Positions 34,050 to 42,833 of a DNA stretch of 64,000 nucleotides are shown in pieces (within the stretch, counting starts at the first letter, position 1; each line of letters begins with the position of its first letter). The DNA comes from an uncultured Roseburia sp. Its GTDB lineage: Bacteria > Bacillota > Clostridia > Lachnospirales > Lachnospiraceae. Both the position numbers and the translations under genes were made by a program. The notes under the pieces were generated by a model that saw only the letters and a list, made by a program, of their open reading frames with translations, did no database searches and was not told the origin of the DNA. Location: contig CANRYS010000015.1 of the NCBI GenBank assembly GCA_947644305.1, forward strand, positions 21,446 through 85,445. Direction: 5' to 3'.

Positions 34050-34087
34050 CGGATACATTGTCCGTATATTTATGGATAAAGTATCCG
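34050..34087. repeat. Hairpin repeat CGGATAC ... GTATCCG
   Basis: CGGATAC (34050..34056) and GTATCCG (34081..34087) are inverted copies around a 24-base loop that also holds TCCG; it lies just behind spmB. It repeats the stem of the hairpin at 33518..33555. Confidence 0.55.
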
Positions 34088-34101
34088 TCACTTTCAAATA
34101 A

Positions 34102-34617
34102 TTATACCAATAGCACCGATGCGACGATTCCCGCCAGGGTAGCAAACAGCGCCCCAGCCAACGTGTATCTCGTTCTGGTCACCTTAGCAGTCATGAAGTA
34201 CACACTCATCGTATAAAAGATGGTCTCTGAACAGCTCATGAGTACTGAGGCAAGTGTGCCAAGACTACTATCCGGTCCGAACTGCTTATAGACATCCAGC
34301 AAAAGGCTAGTGGCCGCGGAAGACGAGAACATTTTTACAGTGACTAGAGGCACCAGCTCGGAAGGGAAACCAACACAAGAGGTCACTGGCGCCAGCACCC
34401 CCGCCAGATAGTCTAAACTACCGGATTGCCTAAGTACTCCGATTGCGATCATAAGGCCGATCAGTGTCGGCAGTATCTTGTACACCGTCTTAAAACCATC
34501 CACAGCTCCTTCGATAAACGCATCAAATATATCCACCTTCTGAAGAAGCCCATATCCCGCCACCAAAACCAGAACAAAAGGTATCATGCTGTCTGAGAGA
34601 TAATATAAAAATCTCAT
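34102..34617 (-). CDS. spmB: Spore maturation protein B
   Basis: 171 aa membrane protein with four or five hydrophobic segments of the nucleoside-recognition (Gate) family: VDIFDAFIEGAVDGFKTVYK, GFPSELVPLVTVKMFSSSAA, and LMSCSETIFYTMSVYF are the SpmB signature. SpmA and SpmB are needed for spore-core dehydration and heat resistance in Bacillus and Clostridium. Its ATG overlaps the stop of the spmA 3' part (ATGA), so translation was coupled to spmA. Confidence 0.93.
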   Translation of the reverse strand: MRFLYYLSDSMIPFVLVLVAGYGLLQKVDIFDAFIEGAVDGFKTVYKILPTLIGLMIAIGVLRQSGSLDYLAGVLAPVTSCVGFPSELVPLVTVKMFSSSAATSLLLDVYKQFGPDSSLGTLASVLMSCSETIFYTMSVYFMTAKVTRTRYTLAGALFATLAGIVASVLLV

Positions 34618-34877
34618 ACTCTACCGTCCTTTCTGCCGAACCTTCTTGCCACCACGGAAAATATTATTCCCGCCGCTGTAGATACTAGCGTCGCCACCAG
34701 TCCCATCCCGATGATGGAAGTAGGCGAGATCGAGCCATACTCGCTGCGGTAAGCAATGATGTTGACCGGAATAAGTTGAAGCGAAGAAATATTGATGATA
34801 AGAAACGTGCACATATCCGCGCTGGCGATATGACTACCGTGGTTTAATTCTTTCATTTCCTCCATTGCCTTGAGGCC
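34614..34877 (-). pseudogene. spmA: spmA, 3' part (separated from its 5' part by an 8-kb element)
   Basis: Codes GLKAMEEMKELNHGSH to the natural stop (RRFGRKDGRV), the C-terminal 87 codons of spore maturation protein A. In intact SpmA proteins the AATPFG motif is followed by IKAMEEL; here the AATPYG half is at 42834..43163. Reading upstream past 34877 leaves the family at once. A methionine inside (34865) could initiate an 83-residue fragment, but it would lack half the membrane segments. Overlaps spmB by 4 bp. Confidence 0.92.
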
Positions 34878-34897
34878 TTCTTGTCAAGAGAAATTGA
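34876..34897 (-). other. Element end (attR-like) next to the recombinase genes
   Basis: The minus-strand element end is CAATTTCTCTTGACAA-GAA-GG. The arm is an imperfect inverted copy (11 of 16) of the arm at the other end, TTGATAAGTTATATTG, at equal distance from the GG. Confidence 0.75.
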
Positions 34898-34903
34898 AAA
34901 AAA

Positions 34904-36475
34904 TCACAGATCCCTCCTTTGTTCCTGAAATCCAAACTGAATAACCACTTTATCACCCGGATGCACGTAAATTACCTGTATTAGTTTTTCTACTACATCA
35001 CGTGTAAGTCCCGTAATACCATCCGATTCGGAAAGCACATCCAGAAATGTCATGTCTATCTCTTGAAAATTACTTTGTTGATTTTGCAATTTTCTTTGAT
35101 ATGTATTTTCACTTTTTTCTATCTTTATTTGATTTTCCTGTTTCTTTTTGATAAACTGTTCCCGCTCTATTTGCTCGGATATATATGCCTTATACAAAAA
35201 GAAATTCTCTTGTTTTACTTTCTGGATATAATACTGCAAGTTTTTCAAATCCTGTACTTCTTTGTCCTTTATTTGTTTTTTATGGGAGGTCTTTTCTTTG
35301 TATAAAGTGTGAAAATTTTGAACTAGTTTTACCTGTTTGCGCAGGACTGTTAAAATAGAATTTATCAATTGTCGTTCATTGATATGATGACTCAAACAGT
35401 TATCATGATGTTGCGAATAATAATACTTGCAATAATAACTAGGATTTCGTCTTGGTCTGCGTACCAGGTTTTTTCTGCAACCACCACATTGAACAAAACC
35501 TTTAATTGGCGAATCCAAACTGCCCTTTATATGCATATCTTTTACACATTTTTTTTTCTTATATTCTTGAACTTGATAGAACAATTCCTTGGAAATAATC
35601 GGCTCGTGGGTATTTTCCACAATCACCCATTCTTTCTTTGGTTTCTGTCTTACGTGAACACTAGATATTTCTTCTACTTCCACTTTACCTGATACCATAT
35701 CACCAATATACATTCGATTTCTCAAAATTCGCCCTACAATTGCTCCAGACCAAGTCCCCTGGGTTTTCTGATATTTCCATGAATAATTTAGTCCTTTCTT
35801 TCGCATATATTCTGCTGGGGTTGGTATATGGGCTTTTTCCAGTTTTCTGGCCACCTCTTCCTTGTTACCACAAAACAAAAAAAATGAAAATATCTTTCGT
35901 ACAACCTCCGCTGCTTCTTCATCAACGATAAGGTGCCCCTGCTTTTCTGGGTCTTTTCGATAACCATATGGCGCAAATGTTGCTTGATGTTTGCCAATCT
36001 TCCTGTTTTGAGCTTGAACAAAACGAACTTTTTGTGATGTATCCACACTGTGAAAATCATTTACTAAGTTTTGAAAAGAAAAGCGAAGATCCGGTGTGTC
36101 ACCTATGCCAAGTTCTGTGCTGTCAAAATTGTCATTAATTGAGATAAACCGAACATTCATAAAGGGAAAAATTTTCTCGATATATTCACCTGCCTGTATA
36201 TAATCTCTGGCAAACCGAGAGAAATCTTTAACAATAATACAGCGGACTTTGTTTTTCTTTACATCCGCTAACAAGCGCTTTATGGCCGGTCTTTCAAAGT
36301 TTTTGCCGCTATACCCGTCATCTACATATTCACACACAAAATACTTTTTTAAGTCCGTATGTTCATCAATGAACTTGACCGCCATTTCCCGCTGATTACG
36401 AATACTGTTACTCTCATCCAAACAATCATCGTCTTGATGTGATAATCTCAAATAGATTGCCAGTATTTCACTCAT
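34904..36475 (-). CDS. Large serine recombinase 3
   Basis: 523 aa. N-terminal resolvase domain with the nucleophile region LAIYLRLSHQDDD and VRCIIVKDFSRFARDYIQAG, a Recombinase domain (GYRKDPEKQGHLIVDEEAAE), a zinc ribbon (CGGCRKN ... YYCKYYYSQHHDNCLSHH) and a coiled-coil segment, as in Tn4451/phiC31-like integrases. Its ATG overlaps the stop of recombinase 2 (ATGAGTGA) and has GGAGG upstream. Catalyses att-site recombination; with three such enzymes, which performs integration and which excision cannot be read from sequence. Confidence 0.92.
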   Translation of the reverse strand: MSEILAIYLRLSHQDDDCLDESNSIRNQREMAVKFIDEHTDLKKYFVCEYVDDGYSGKNFERPAIKRLLADVKKNKVRCIIVKDFSRFARDYIQAGEYIEKIFPFMNVRFISINDNFDSTELGIGDTPDLRFSFQNLVNDFHSVDTSQKVRFVQAQNRKIGKHQATFAPYGYRKDPEKQGHLIVDEEAAEVVRKIFSFFLFCGNKEEVARKLEKAHIPTPAEYMRKKGLNYSWKYQKTQGTWSGAIVGRILRNRMYIGDMVSGKVEVEEISSVHVRQKPKKEWVIVENTHEPIISKELFYQVQEYKKKKCVKDMHIKGSLDSPIKGFVQCGGCRKNLVRRPRRNPSYYCKYYYSQHHDNCLSHHINERQLINSILTVLRKQVKLVQNFHTLYKEKTSHKKQIKDKEVQDLKNLQYYIQKVKQENFFLYKAYISEQIEREQFIKKKQENQIKIEKSENTYQRKLQNQQSNFQEIDMTFLDVLSESDGITGLTRDVVEKLIQVIYVHPGDKVVIQFGFQEQRRDL

Positions 36476-38057
36476 ACTGCTTTCCTCCATTTTCCATAAA
36501 TCTTTGTATATTCTCAATCTCATCTTGATACAGTAACTTCAACACTACTTTCTTTCCAGGATAAACTTCGATACGTTTAATCATACTTACCAGAGTCCGA
36601 ACGCTGGGGAGAGAAGCTTTCTGATAACGGCTCCATTCATACATGATTCTCCGATATTGTTTCTCAAAGCGGCAGATTTTACTGTTCTCTTTTTGGAATT
36701 GTATGATATTTTCTTTCTCGTTTACTATCAAATCCAACTGCCTGTCTCGAAATAATACCACCTTCTCCCGATTATATCCTTCTAAATGGTATTTCAATAA
36801 AGCATTTCTGCGTTCCTCCTCTAATAATTCTATTTTTTGCATACATTTAGCCATATCTTTTTGTATTAAATCGGTTTTTACCTGAAATATTTTCCTGCTG
36901 TTTTTACGAATCTGTTCACGCAGATTTTTAAGCGCTTTTGACTGCGTCACAACAAAACGATTGATAATATCGCACAATTCTTTCTCTTTCATTGTTTCCT
37001 TGTGATCGCAGCGTCTAATCGCCTGTCGGTGAAGCGAACAAGCATAGCCCTTTTGAACGGCTTTCTGTTTGTTCACATAAGTGGTTACTCCAACTCTGGT
37101 CATAGGAGAACCACAGACTCCACAATACAACACATCAGAAAAAATATTTTCAGCCTTGCATTTTGTGGGCCTTTGCTTCTCTTGCTTTGTGGATTCCAAT
37201 ATCCTATGAACTCTTTCATACAATTCCTCATCAATTAGCGCTGGGATTGTCCCATCGACCATCGTTCCAACATACACCTTATTTTGGAGCATTTTCTTGA
37301 CTGTAGAATAAATCCATAAACTTTTTCTCTCGTCCTGGTTATAAAGCATACCCGTTTTTCGATACCTTTCCGGTGAAGAAATCTGCCTTTCGTTTAATTC
37401 ATTACAAATGGAAGGAATCTTTTCTCCTTTACCATATCGCTCAAACATTTCTTTGACAATAGGAGCCGTACTTTCATCGAGTTCATAACACCCCTTTCCC
37501 ATACGATATCCATAAGGAATCCTAGACATACGATAAAAATCTCCCTTTTGTCGCTTTGCTCGTAGCGAAGTCTTTACTTTTTTTGAAATATCTTTGGCGT
37601 ACATATCATGCATAAGATTTTTTAACGGAATCAAAAGTTGTTCCTTATCACAATCAGGATTATTACTGTCATAATGATCCAGTACGGATATAAACCGAAC
37701 TCCAAGAAATGGGAAAATCCTCTCCAGATAATCACCAGCTTCTGTGTAGTTTCTGCCAAACCGGGATAGGTCTTTTACAATAATACAATTCACCTCACCA
37801 TTTCTGACAGCCTTCATCATTTTTTCAAATGCTGGTCGTTCAAAATTTATTCCAGATTTTCCATCATCTACAAACTCAGCTATTACCACCATATCATTTT
37901 GGCAAGTTATATAGTCATCTAATATTTTGCGCTGGTTCACAATCGAATCACTTTCCGTGTAAATACTTCCATAAGACAACCGCATATAGAGAGCCGTCTG
38001 ATACATCATCTTATCTGAATCTTGCTTCCTGTTTAAGCGGTTAGCCGGTCTTGCCAT
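36468..38057 (-). CDS. Large serine recombinase 2
   Basis: 529 aa. Resolvase domain (TALYMRLSYGS with the catalytic Ser, then VNCIIVKDLSRFGRNYTEAG), Recombinase domain (PYGYRMGKGCYELDESTAP), zinc ribbon (VLYCGVCGSPM, ACSLHRQAIRRCDH) and a C-terminal coiled coil. ATG 38057 has GAGGGGGG upstream; translation from 38078 is less likely. Directly follows recombinase 1 (18 bp) and overlaps recombinase 3 by 8 bp, making one operon. Confidence 0.92.
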   Translation of the reverse strand: MARPANRLNRKQDSDKMMYQTALYMRLSYGSIYTESDSIVNQRKILDDYITCQNDMVVIAEFVDDGKSGINFERPAFEKMMKAVRNGEVNCIIVKDLSRFGRNYTEAGDYLERIFPFLGVRFISVLDHYDSNNPDCDKEQLLIPLKNLMHDMYAKDISKKVKTSLRAKRQKGDFYRMSRIPYGYRMGKGCYELDESTAPIVKEMFERYGKGEKIPSICNELNERQISSPERYRKTGMLYNQDERKSLWIYSTVKKMLQNKVYVGTMVDGTIPALIDEELYERVHRILESTKQEKQRPTKCKAENIFSDVLYCGVCGSPMTRVGVTTYVNKQKAVQKGYACSLHRQAIRRCDHKETMKEKELCDIINRFVVTQSKALKNLREQIRKNSRKIFQVKTDLIQKDMAKCMQKIELLEEERRNALLKYHLEGYNREKVVLFRDRQLDLIVNEKENIIQFQKENSKICRFEKQYRRIMYEWSRYQKASLPSVRTLVSMIKRIEVYPGKKVVLKLLYQDEIENIQRFMENGGKQYE

Positions 38058-38074
38058 CACACACCCCCCTCTTT

Positions 38075-39709
38075 TCACTGCATGACAGTGTGAGCCATTT
38101 CGAATAAATCCTCAAATTGAAAAACAATCTTTACCTTCGATTGTTTTTTAATAATAATTTTATCTACTAGCGAAGCTAACATAATTCGAGAAACAGTCTT
38201 AACACTCCTATTAGCCTTGACTTCCTGAATCCAAGCTCCCGCTTCCTTTTCATTTTTAAAATGAGTTTGCATTTCTTCACGAATAAATCTAATTTCCTTT
38301 TTAACTCTAAAAATAGAATCCTCATAATACTTTGTATATTCCTGATATTCTTCATCCGTTATAAGTTTTTCCTTTAAATCACGGTATAAAAAAGACTGCA
38401 TTTTTGAGCATCTTTCCAATTCTATATTTTTTGTATTTATCTTAGATGAATACTCTAGAAAGTGCTCGGACACATAATTGGAGGGCGAATAATTTGCTTC
38501 CAATAACTTATCTATCTCGCAAACCGCTACCATATATTGTTTTATCGTGGATGACACAATTACATTCAACTCCTCTTCCTTAATTTTATGTGAGCTGCAT
38601 CCCTTTTGGCGGTTATATGTAGAACAAATGTAGGATACCATTTCTCTTCCTTTGTACCTGTAAACTCTCCGTATCATTGGTTTCTTGCATTCATTGCAAA
38701 ACAAAAAGCCAGAAAAAGGAGAGACTTTTTCAGCATTTAACGAACGTCGGGTATCCCTTTTGGAGAGTTCTTTTACCCGCTCAAAGACTTCTTTAGAAAT
38801 AATCGCCTCATGATGATTCGGGTATATATCCCACTCTTCTCTAGGTTTGTCTATTACTTTCTTTACTTTATAATTAACTTTTGTTCTCTTGCCCTGCTCC
38901 AAAGTTCCAGTATAAATCGGGTTATTCAAGATCGCATACACGGTACTGTCACACCATTTTGGTCTAGAATTCCCGCTGAATCCAGTCTTAAAATTTATTC
39001 CTTGAAGCCTTTTGTGCTCCATCGGGGAGGGAATTCCCATTTGATTCAGTTTGTCCACTATTGAGTATACGTTGATGCCATCAAGTTTCCAATTGAAAAT
39101 TTTTCTAACGGTGCCTGCTGCACTCTCATCAATGATGATTTCATTCTTGTTCTCTGGATTTTTCATATATCCATAGGCAACATAAGAACCGACATATAAT
39201 CCACTTTTTCGCATAGCACTCTGGCTGCTTCTCACTTTTTGAGATATATCACGGCAATAGTTATCATTTACAAAATTTTTTACAGGAAGCAGTAAGTGGT
39301 AATCATTCGATGTCGCAGTAAGAGAATCAAAATGGTCCAATACAGACACAAAACGAACACCCAAACTAGGAAAAATTTTCTGAATATATCTTCCCGCCTC
39401 TATATACTCCCGCCCAAAACGAGATAAATCTTTTACAATGACCATATTGACTTTGCCATCCAGAATATCTTGCTTCATACGCAGAAATTCTGGACGATCA
39501 AAATTAACGCCACTAAAACCATCATCTGTATAATAATCGTATATGGATACATGGGGCACTTTGCTTAAAAATTCTTGAATAACACGTATCTGATTTGAGA
39601 TACTGTTACTTACACATTTACCAATATTTTCAGATATATCACCATCCTCTTTTGACAAGCGAAGATAGACAGCCACAGTAAATTTAACCGTCTTAGTTGC
39701 ATCTTTCAT
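38075..39709 (-). CDS. Large serine recombinase 1
   Basis: 544 aa. Resolvase domain (VAVYLRLSKEDGD with the catalytic Ser, VNMVIVKDLSRFGREYIEAG), Recombinase domain (AYGYMKNPENKNEIIIDESA), zinc ribbon (LFCNECKKPM ... YICSTYNRQKGCSSHK) and coiled coil. GGAGTGAGG precedes the ATG. First of three tandem recombinases; they are clearly homologous but divergent, so they are not recent duplicates. Confidence 0.92.
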   Translation of the reverse strand: MKDATKTVKFTVAVYLRLSKEDGDISENIGKCVSNSISNQIRVIQEFLSKVPHVSIYDYYTDDGFSGVNFDRPEFLRMKQDILDGKVNMVIVKDLSRFGREYIEAGRYIQKIFPSLGVRFVSVLDHFDSLTATSNDYHLLLPVKNFVNDNYCRDISQKVRSSQSAMRKSGLYVGSYVAYGYMKNPENKNEIIIDESAAGTVRKIFNWKLDGINVYSIVDKLNQMGIPSPMEHKRLQGINFKTGFSGNSRPKWCDSTVYAILNNPIYTGTLEQGKRTKVNYKVKKVIDKPREEWDIYPNHHEAIISKEVFERVKELSKRDTRRSLNAEKVSPFSGFLFCNECKKPMIRRVYRYKGREMVSYICSTYNRQKGCSSHKIKEEELNVIVSSTIKQYMVAVCEIDKLLEANYSPSNYVSEHFLEYSSKINTKNIELERCSKMQSFLYRDLKEKLITDEEYQEYTKYYEDSIFRVKKEIRFIREEMQTHFKNEKEAGAWIQEVKANRSVKTVSRIMLASLVDKIIIKKQSKVKIVFQFEDLFEMAHTVMQ

Positions 39710-39772
39710 TATACCTCACTCCATAATTTTTTACCTCTCATACATCAAGAACGCACTTTATATACACTTTTT

Positions 39773-40042
39773 TCAAATAAGCGCTTCTTTCGCTGCCTGT
39801 CGTATCAGTTCACCTAACAATGTTTCTAGTGATTCGCCATTCTCATTGAACTCCACCTTAATCATAAATTTTCCGTGTCTGAACAGGTAAGGATTTTTAA
39901 TTTGCTCAAGGTAACTTTCCAAACGCTTCATCTGACTTAGTTTTTCATCAATTACCACATCATTAATATCCACCAGTTCCTCCAAAGTGACTGAATCCAT
40001 ATCAACCTGTTTTAATTTATCTAACTGATCCTGTGTAAACAT
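39773..40042 (-). CDS. Small accessory protein of the serine-recombinase element
   Basis: 89 aa, MFTQDQLDKLKQVDMDSVTL at the start, a central VDINDVVIDEKL and a C-terminal YLEQIKNPYLFRHGKFMIKV. Proteins with this VDINxVxI ... QIxNPYxxxxGKxxVxV pattern (DUF6870-like) are commonly found just upstream of serine recombinase genes in Lachnospiraceae elements. ATG 40042 with AGGAGGGTATCG upstream. The role is unknown; a directionality or regulatory factor is a guess from position. Confidence 0.72.
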   Translation of the reverse strand: MFTQDQLDKLKQVDMDSVTLEELVDINDVVIDEKLSQMKRLESYLEQIKNPYLFRHGKFMIKVEFNENGESLETLLGELIRQAAKEALI

Positions 40043-40151
40043 CGATACCCTCCTATTTGTCTTATATTCTTTCTTAATCTTATTACGTAAAAATATCAAA
40101 TATGCAACAAGTCCATATATTATTATCATATTTGTTAAACGCAAAAAAATA

Positions 40152-40180
40152 AAAAAGACCGGAAAAACCGATCTCTTTTA
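40152..40180 (-). terminator. Terminator behind prs
   Basis: Minus-strand hairpin with AGATCGG pairing CCGGTCT around TTTTT, followed by six T. It separates the prs gene from the recombinase operon. Confidence 0.7.
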
Positions 40181-40215
40181 TCTTTCTTTCATGCCTCCCT
40201 ATACTTCTACCATTA

Positions 40216-41334
40216 TTATTTATCACTAAATAACTTCCTTATTTTTTTATGTGGATCCAAAATTTTTGCGATAGACTCTCCCTGATTAATACAATAAATA
40301 TAATAGGAAATATATTTAGTTAAATCTACCTCTTTATACCAGGCTGCCTCTTTTATTTCTTTTCGTCTGTACGACGCATTCGTAATAAATACCGCCGAAA
40401 TAAGTCCATCATTATAAGCCTTATCAAAAATCTCAATTCCTTCTGTAAATAAAGCAAAAGTCGCTGAAACAAACACTCGTTTAGCACCCATCTCTTTCAT
40501 TTTTTTTGCCACATCTAGAATTGTTTCTCCAGAGCATATAATATCATCAACCGTTATTACATCTTTTCCTTTCACATCAGGTCCAATATATTTATGTTCA
40601 TCTACAACATACTTGCCGTTTTTCATTTCACTTTTTGAACGTCTTTTATAAAAAATACCCATATCCAAGTCAAGCTCGTCAGAATAAGTAAAATTGCGGT
40701 TTGTTGCCCCAAAATCAGGAGAAACAAACACAGTATGTTCCTTATCAAATACAATATCGTCATAATTCTTTACAATTGTCTTAATAACCTGATAAACAGG
40801 AAATACATCATCAAATCCTACAAACGGAATTGCGTTTTGAACTTTACTATCATGCACATCAAAAGCCATAATATTGTCGACGTTTATATTTTCAAGTTCT
40901 CGGAGTGCCACAGCACAATCCAAAGATTCTCTGGCAATTCTACGATCCTGACGTCCTGAATATAACAAAGGAGAAATAACATTTACTCTAGCTGCTTTGC
41001 CTCCGATGGCTGATATTGTCCTTTTCAAATTTTGATAATGTTCATCCGGCGACATCATGACTTCTTGTCCAAACATTTTATATTTGCAGCTATAGTTACC
41101 AACATCAACTAAAATAAAGACATCTGTACCCCTCACTGTTTCCTCCAAGACAGCTTTTGCATCGCCTGTCGTAAAACGTAAAATATCAGACTTTACAATT
41201 CTACAACTTCCTATACTATAAATCTCTTCTAGATAATGTTGCACCTTAGATACTAATTCTTCTGTTCCATACAGAGGAATTAGCGAAACCGAATAAACGT
41301 TCTTTTTTTCATTCTTTGTGTTATTGTTGCACAT
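40216..41334 (-). CDS. prs: Ribose-phosphate pyrophosphokinase (PRPP synthetase) on the element
   Basis: 372 aa. Conserved blocks: PLLYSGRQDRRIARE (ATP loop), NIMAFDVHDSKVQN, VFVSPDFGATNR, and the PRPP-binding VITVDDIICSGETI. Makes PRPP from ribose-5-phosphate and ATP for nucleotide, NAD, His and Trp synthesis. Longer than the housekeeping enzyme (about 315 aa) and of the divergent type often found as a second copy in clostridia. AGAGGGGA precedes the ATG. On the mobile element with metK, 162 bp downstream of it. Confidence 0.9.
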   Translation of the reverse strand: MCNNNTKNEKKNVYSVSLIPLYGTEELVSKVQHYLEEIYSIGSCRIVKSDILRFTTGDAKAVLEETVRGTDVFILVDVGNYSCKYKMFGQEVMMSPDEHYQNLKRTISAIGGKAARVNVISPLLYSGRQDRRIARESLDCAVALRELENINVDNIMAFDVHDSKVQNAIPFVGFDDVFPVYQVIKTIVKNYDDIVFDKEHTVFVSPDFGATNRNFTYSDELDLDMGIFYKRRSKSEMKNGKYVVDEHKYIGPDVKGKDVITVDDIICSGETILDVAKKMKEMGAKRVFVSATFALFTEGIEIFDKAYNDGLISAVFITNASYRRKEIKEAAWYKEVDLTKYISYYIYCINQGESIAKILDPHKKIRKLFSDK

Positions 41335-41496
41335 AAAATAATCCCCTCTTGTTATAAAGTTGTAATGTTAATTATAGTCCTTTTCTAAGGACGGTATTCC
41401 AATAACAAATTTAAAACAATTGTAACATAAAAAATTTATAGTATCAAGTTTGCTTATATCTTTTTACATCCAACAATATGCTTATTTGGCCATCTC

Positions 41497-42669
41497 TTAT
41501 ACTCCAAAATAAAGATACTCTATTTTTTCCCACGGCAACTCGATATCGCTCCTTCCAACCTGGCCATAAACCGCTAATGGTTCATAAATAGGTTCCAGCA
41601 ACCCCAGCTTCTCTATTATTGCAGAAGGCGTCAATTCCAACTGTTTTTGCACACTATTTGCAATATTTGAATCAGGGATTTTACCTGTTCCAAATGTATC
41701 TACATATATTCCGACTGGTTCTGCAACTCCAATCGCATACGCCAGTTGTACATCTACTCTTTTACATATTTTTGAGGCAACCAGATTTTTAGCGATATAC
41801 CTAGCCATATAAGCACCGCTACGGTCAATCTTAGATGCATCTTTCCCTGAAAAAGCACCACCACCATGTCGCCCAAAACCACCATATGTATCAACAATAA
41901 TCTTTCTTCCAGTAAGTCCACAATCTGCTTTTGCTCCACCTGATACAAAACGCCCTGTAGGGTTGATAAATATCTTTGTTTCCTTCGTAATCAAATGTTC
42001 TGGTATCACTGGTAAAACAATCTGTTCACGCAAATCTTTACATAATTGTTCATAACTGATATCTGAATAATGTTGAGTAGAAAGAACAATACTTTTGCAA
42101 CAAAGTGGCTTCATGTCATCCGAATATTCAACAGAAACTTGTGCCTTTCCATCTGAAAGAAGATATTCAATCTCATTGCTCTTTCTTGCATCATCTAACT
42201 TTTTTACTAGCATGTGCGCTAAAACAATTGGCGCTGGCATAAAATTCTTAAACTCGTCGGTAGCATAGCCATGCATAATTCCCTGGTCTCCAGCGCCCAA
42301 AGTATCCGTTGACATATTGTTCTTTGATTCATAAGAACAATCAACACCTCTAGATATATCTTCTGATTGTGGTACGATATTTATTTCAATTTTACTATTT
42401 TCAGCGGATAATCCATGATATTCATCCGTATAGTCTTTTTCTTGCAATACTCGGCGAACAACCTTGGATATATCAATATTGGCTTTTGAAGTTATTTCTC
42501 CACCCACAAGCACCTTTCCCGGCATAATCATCGTCTCACATGCTACACGGGAATAAGGATCTTCTGTTAAGTATGCATCTAAAATTGCATCTGAAATTTG
42601 ATCACATACTTTATCCGGATGTCCTTCTGTTACTGATTCAGAACTAAAAATATTTTTTACGCAGTTCAT
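41497..42669 (-). CDS. metK: S-adenosylmethionine synthetase on the element
   Basis: 390 aa. Complete MetK with SVTEGHPDKVCDQISDAILD, GAGDQGIMHGYA, RFVSGGAKADCGLTGRKI, and YGGFGRHGGGAFSGKDASK; all catalytic blocks intact, so active enzyme is expected (Met + ATP to SAM). ATG 42669 with GAGGTGAT upstream is preferred to the GTG at 42678. No SAM riboswitch is seen in the short leader. Being inside a mobile element is unusual for metK; whether the host has another copy cannot be seen here. Confidence 0.93.
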   Translation of the reverse strand: MNCVKNIFSSESVTEGHPDKVCDQISDAILDAYLTEDPYSRVACETMIMPGKVLVGGEITSKANIDISKVVRRVLQEKDYTDEYHGLSAENSKIEINIVPQSEDISRGVDCSYESKNNMSTDTLGAGDQGIMHGYATDEFKNFMPAPIVLAHMLVKKLDDARKSNEIEYLLSDGKAQVSVEYSDDMKPLCCKSIVLSTQHYSDISYEQLCKDLREQIVLPVIPEHLITKETKIFINPTGRFVSGGAKADCGLTGRKIIVDTYGGFGRHGGGAFSGKDASKIDRSGAYMARYIAKNLVASKICKRVDVQLAYAIGVAEPVGIYVDTFGTGKIPDSNIANSVQKQLELTPSAIIEKLGLLEPIYEPLAVYGQVGRSDIELPWEKIEYLYFGV

Positions 42670-42788
42670 TAAAATCACCTCTTTCTTTTTTTTAATTATT
42701 TACCTTTTTCTCTTTTGCTACAAGCCTTTATTGGTATAAAGAACTTGAACAATTCACCATATTTCTAGTCTTTTTTTCATAAAAAATA

Positions 42789-42812
42789 GACTGCTTACTC
42801 AGCAGTCTTTTT
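42789..42812. terminator. Bidirectional terminator just inside the element end
   Basis: GACTGCT (42789..42795) pairs with AGCAGTC (42801..42807); TTTTT follows on the plus strand and TATTTTTT on the minus strand. It lies 20 bp inside the element, where it would stop transcripts coming from spmA. Confidence 0.75.
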
Positions 42813-42815
42813 CAA

Positions 42816-42833
42816 TATAACTTATCAACCCCC
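42816..42833 (-). other. Element end (attL-like) behind the spmA 5' part
   Basis: Minus-strand GG-GGG-TTGATAAGTTATATTG. The spmA frame ends at a TGA inside it (42825..42827). It is the mirror arm of the end at 34876..34897. Confidence 0.75.

Larger units (their letters stand above)
34876..42831 (-). mobile_element. Skin-like excisable element inserted in spmA
   Basis: A 7,956-bp segment bounded by GG dinucleotides (34876..34877 and 42832..42833, minus-strand GG) where the two spmA halves break. Removing it joins CCCTACGG to CCTCAAGGCA and restores P-Y-G-L-K-A-M in frame, giving a 197-aa SpmA. Contents, all on the spmA strand: metK, prs, a small accessory gene and three large serine recombinases. 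It is AT-richer than the flanking genes. Circularisation of the ends gives a palindromic attP (see the end-site entries). Excision itself is inferred, not observed. Confidence 0.88.

Noticed and set aside
34863-34865. Independent 83-residue protein starting in the spmA 3' part
   Set aside because: It is the C-terminal piece of SpmA in frame with the upstream half; no ribosome site is convincingly placed for an own start.
40060-40140. Mother-cell sigma-E promoter before the recombinase operon
   Set aside because: A GCATATT resembling a sigma-E -35 exists, but no CATACAAT-like -10 follows at 13-15 bp, so it was not listed as a feature.
42670-42788. SAM riboswitch before metK
   Set aside because: The leader is short and contains no SAM-I or other riboswitch core that I can fold; only the element-end terminator is present.
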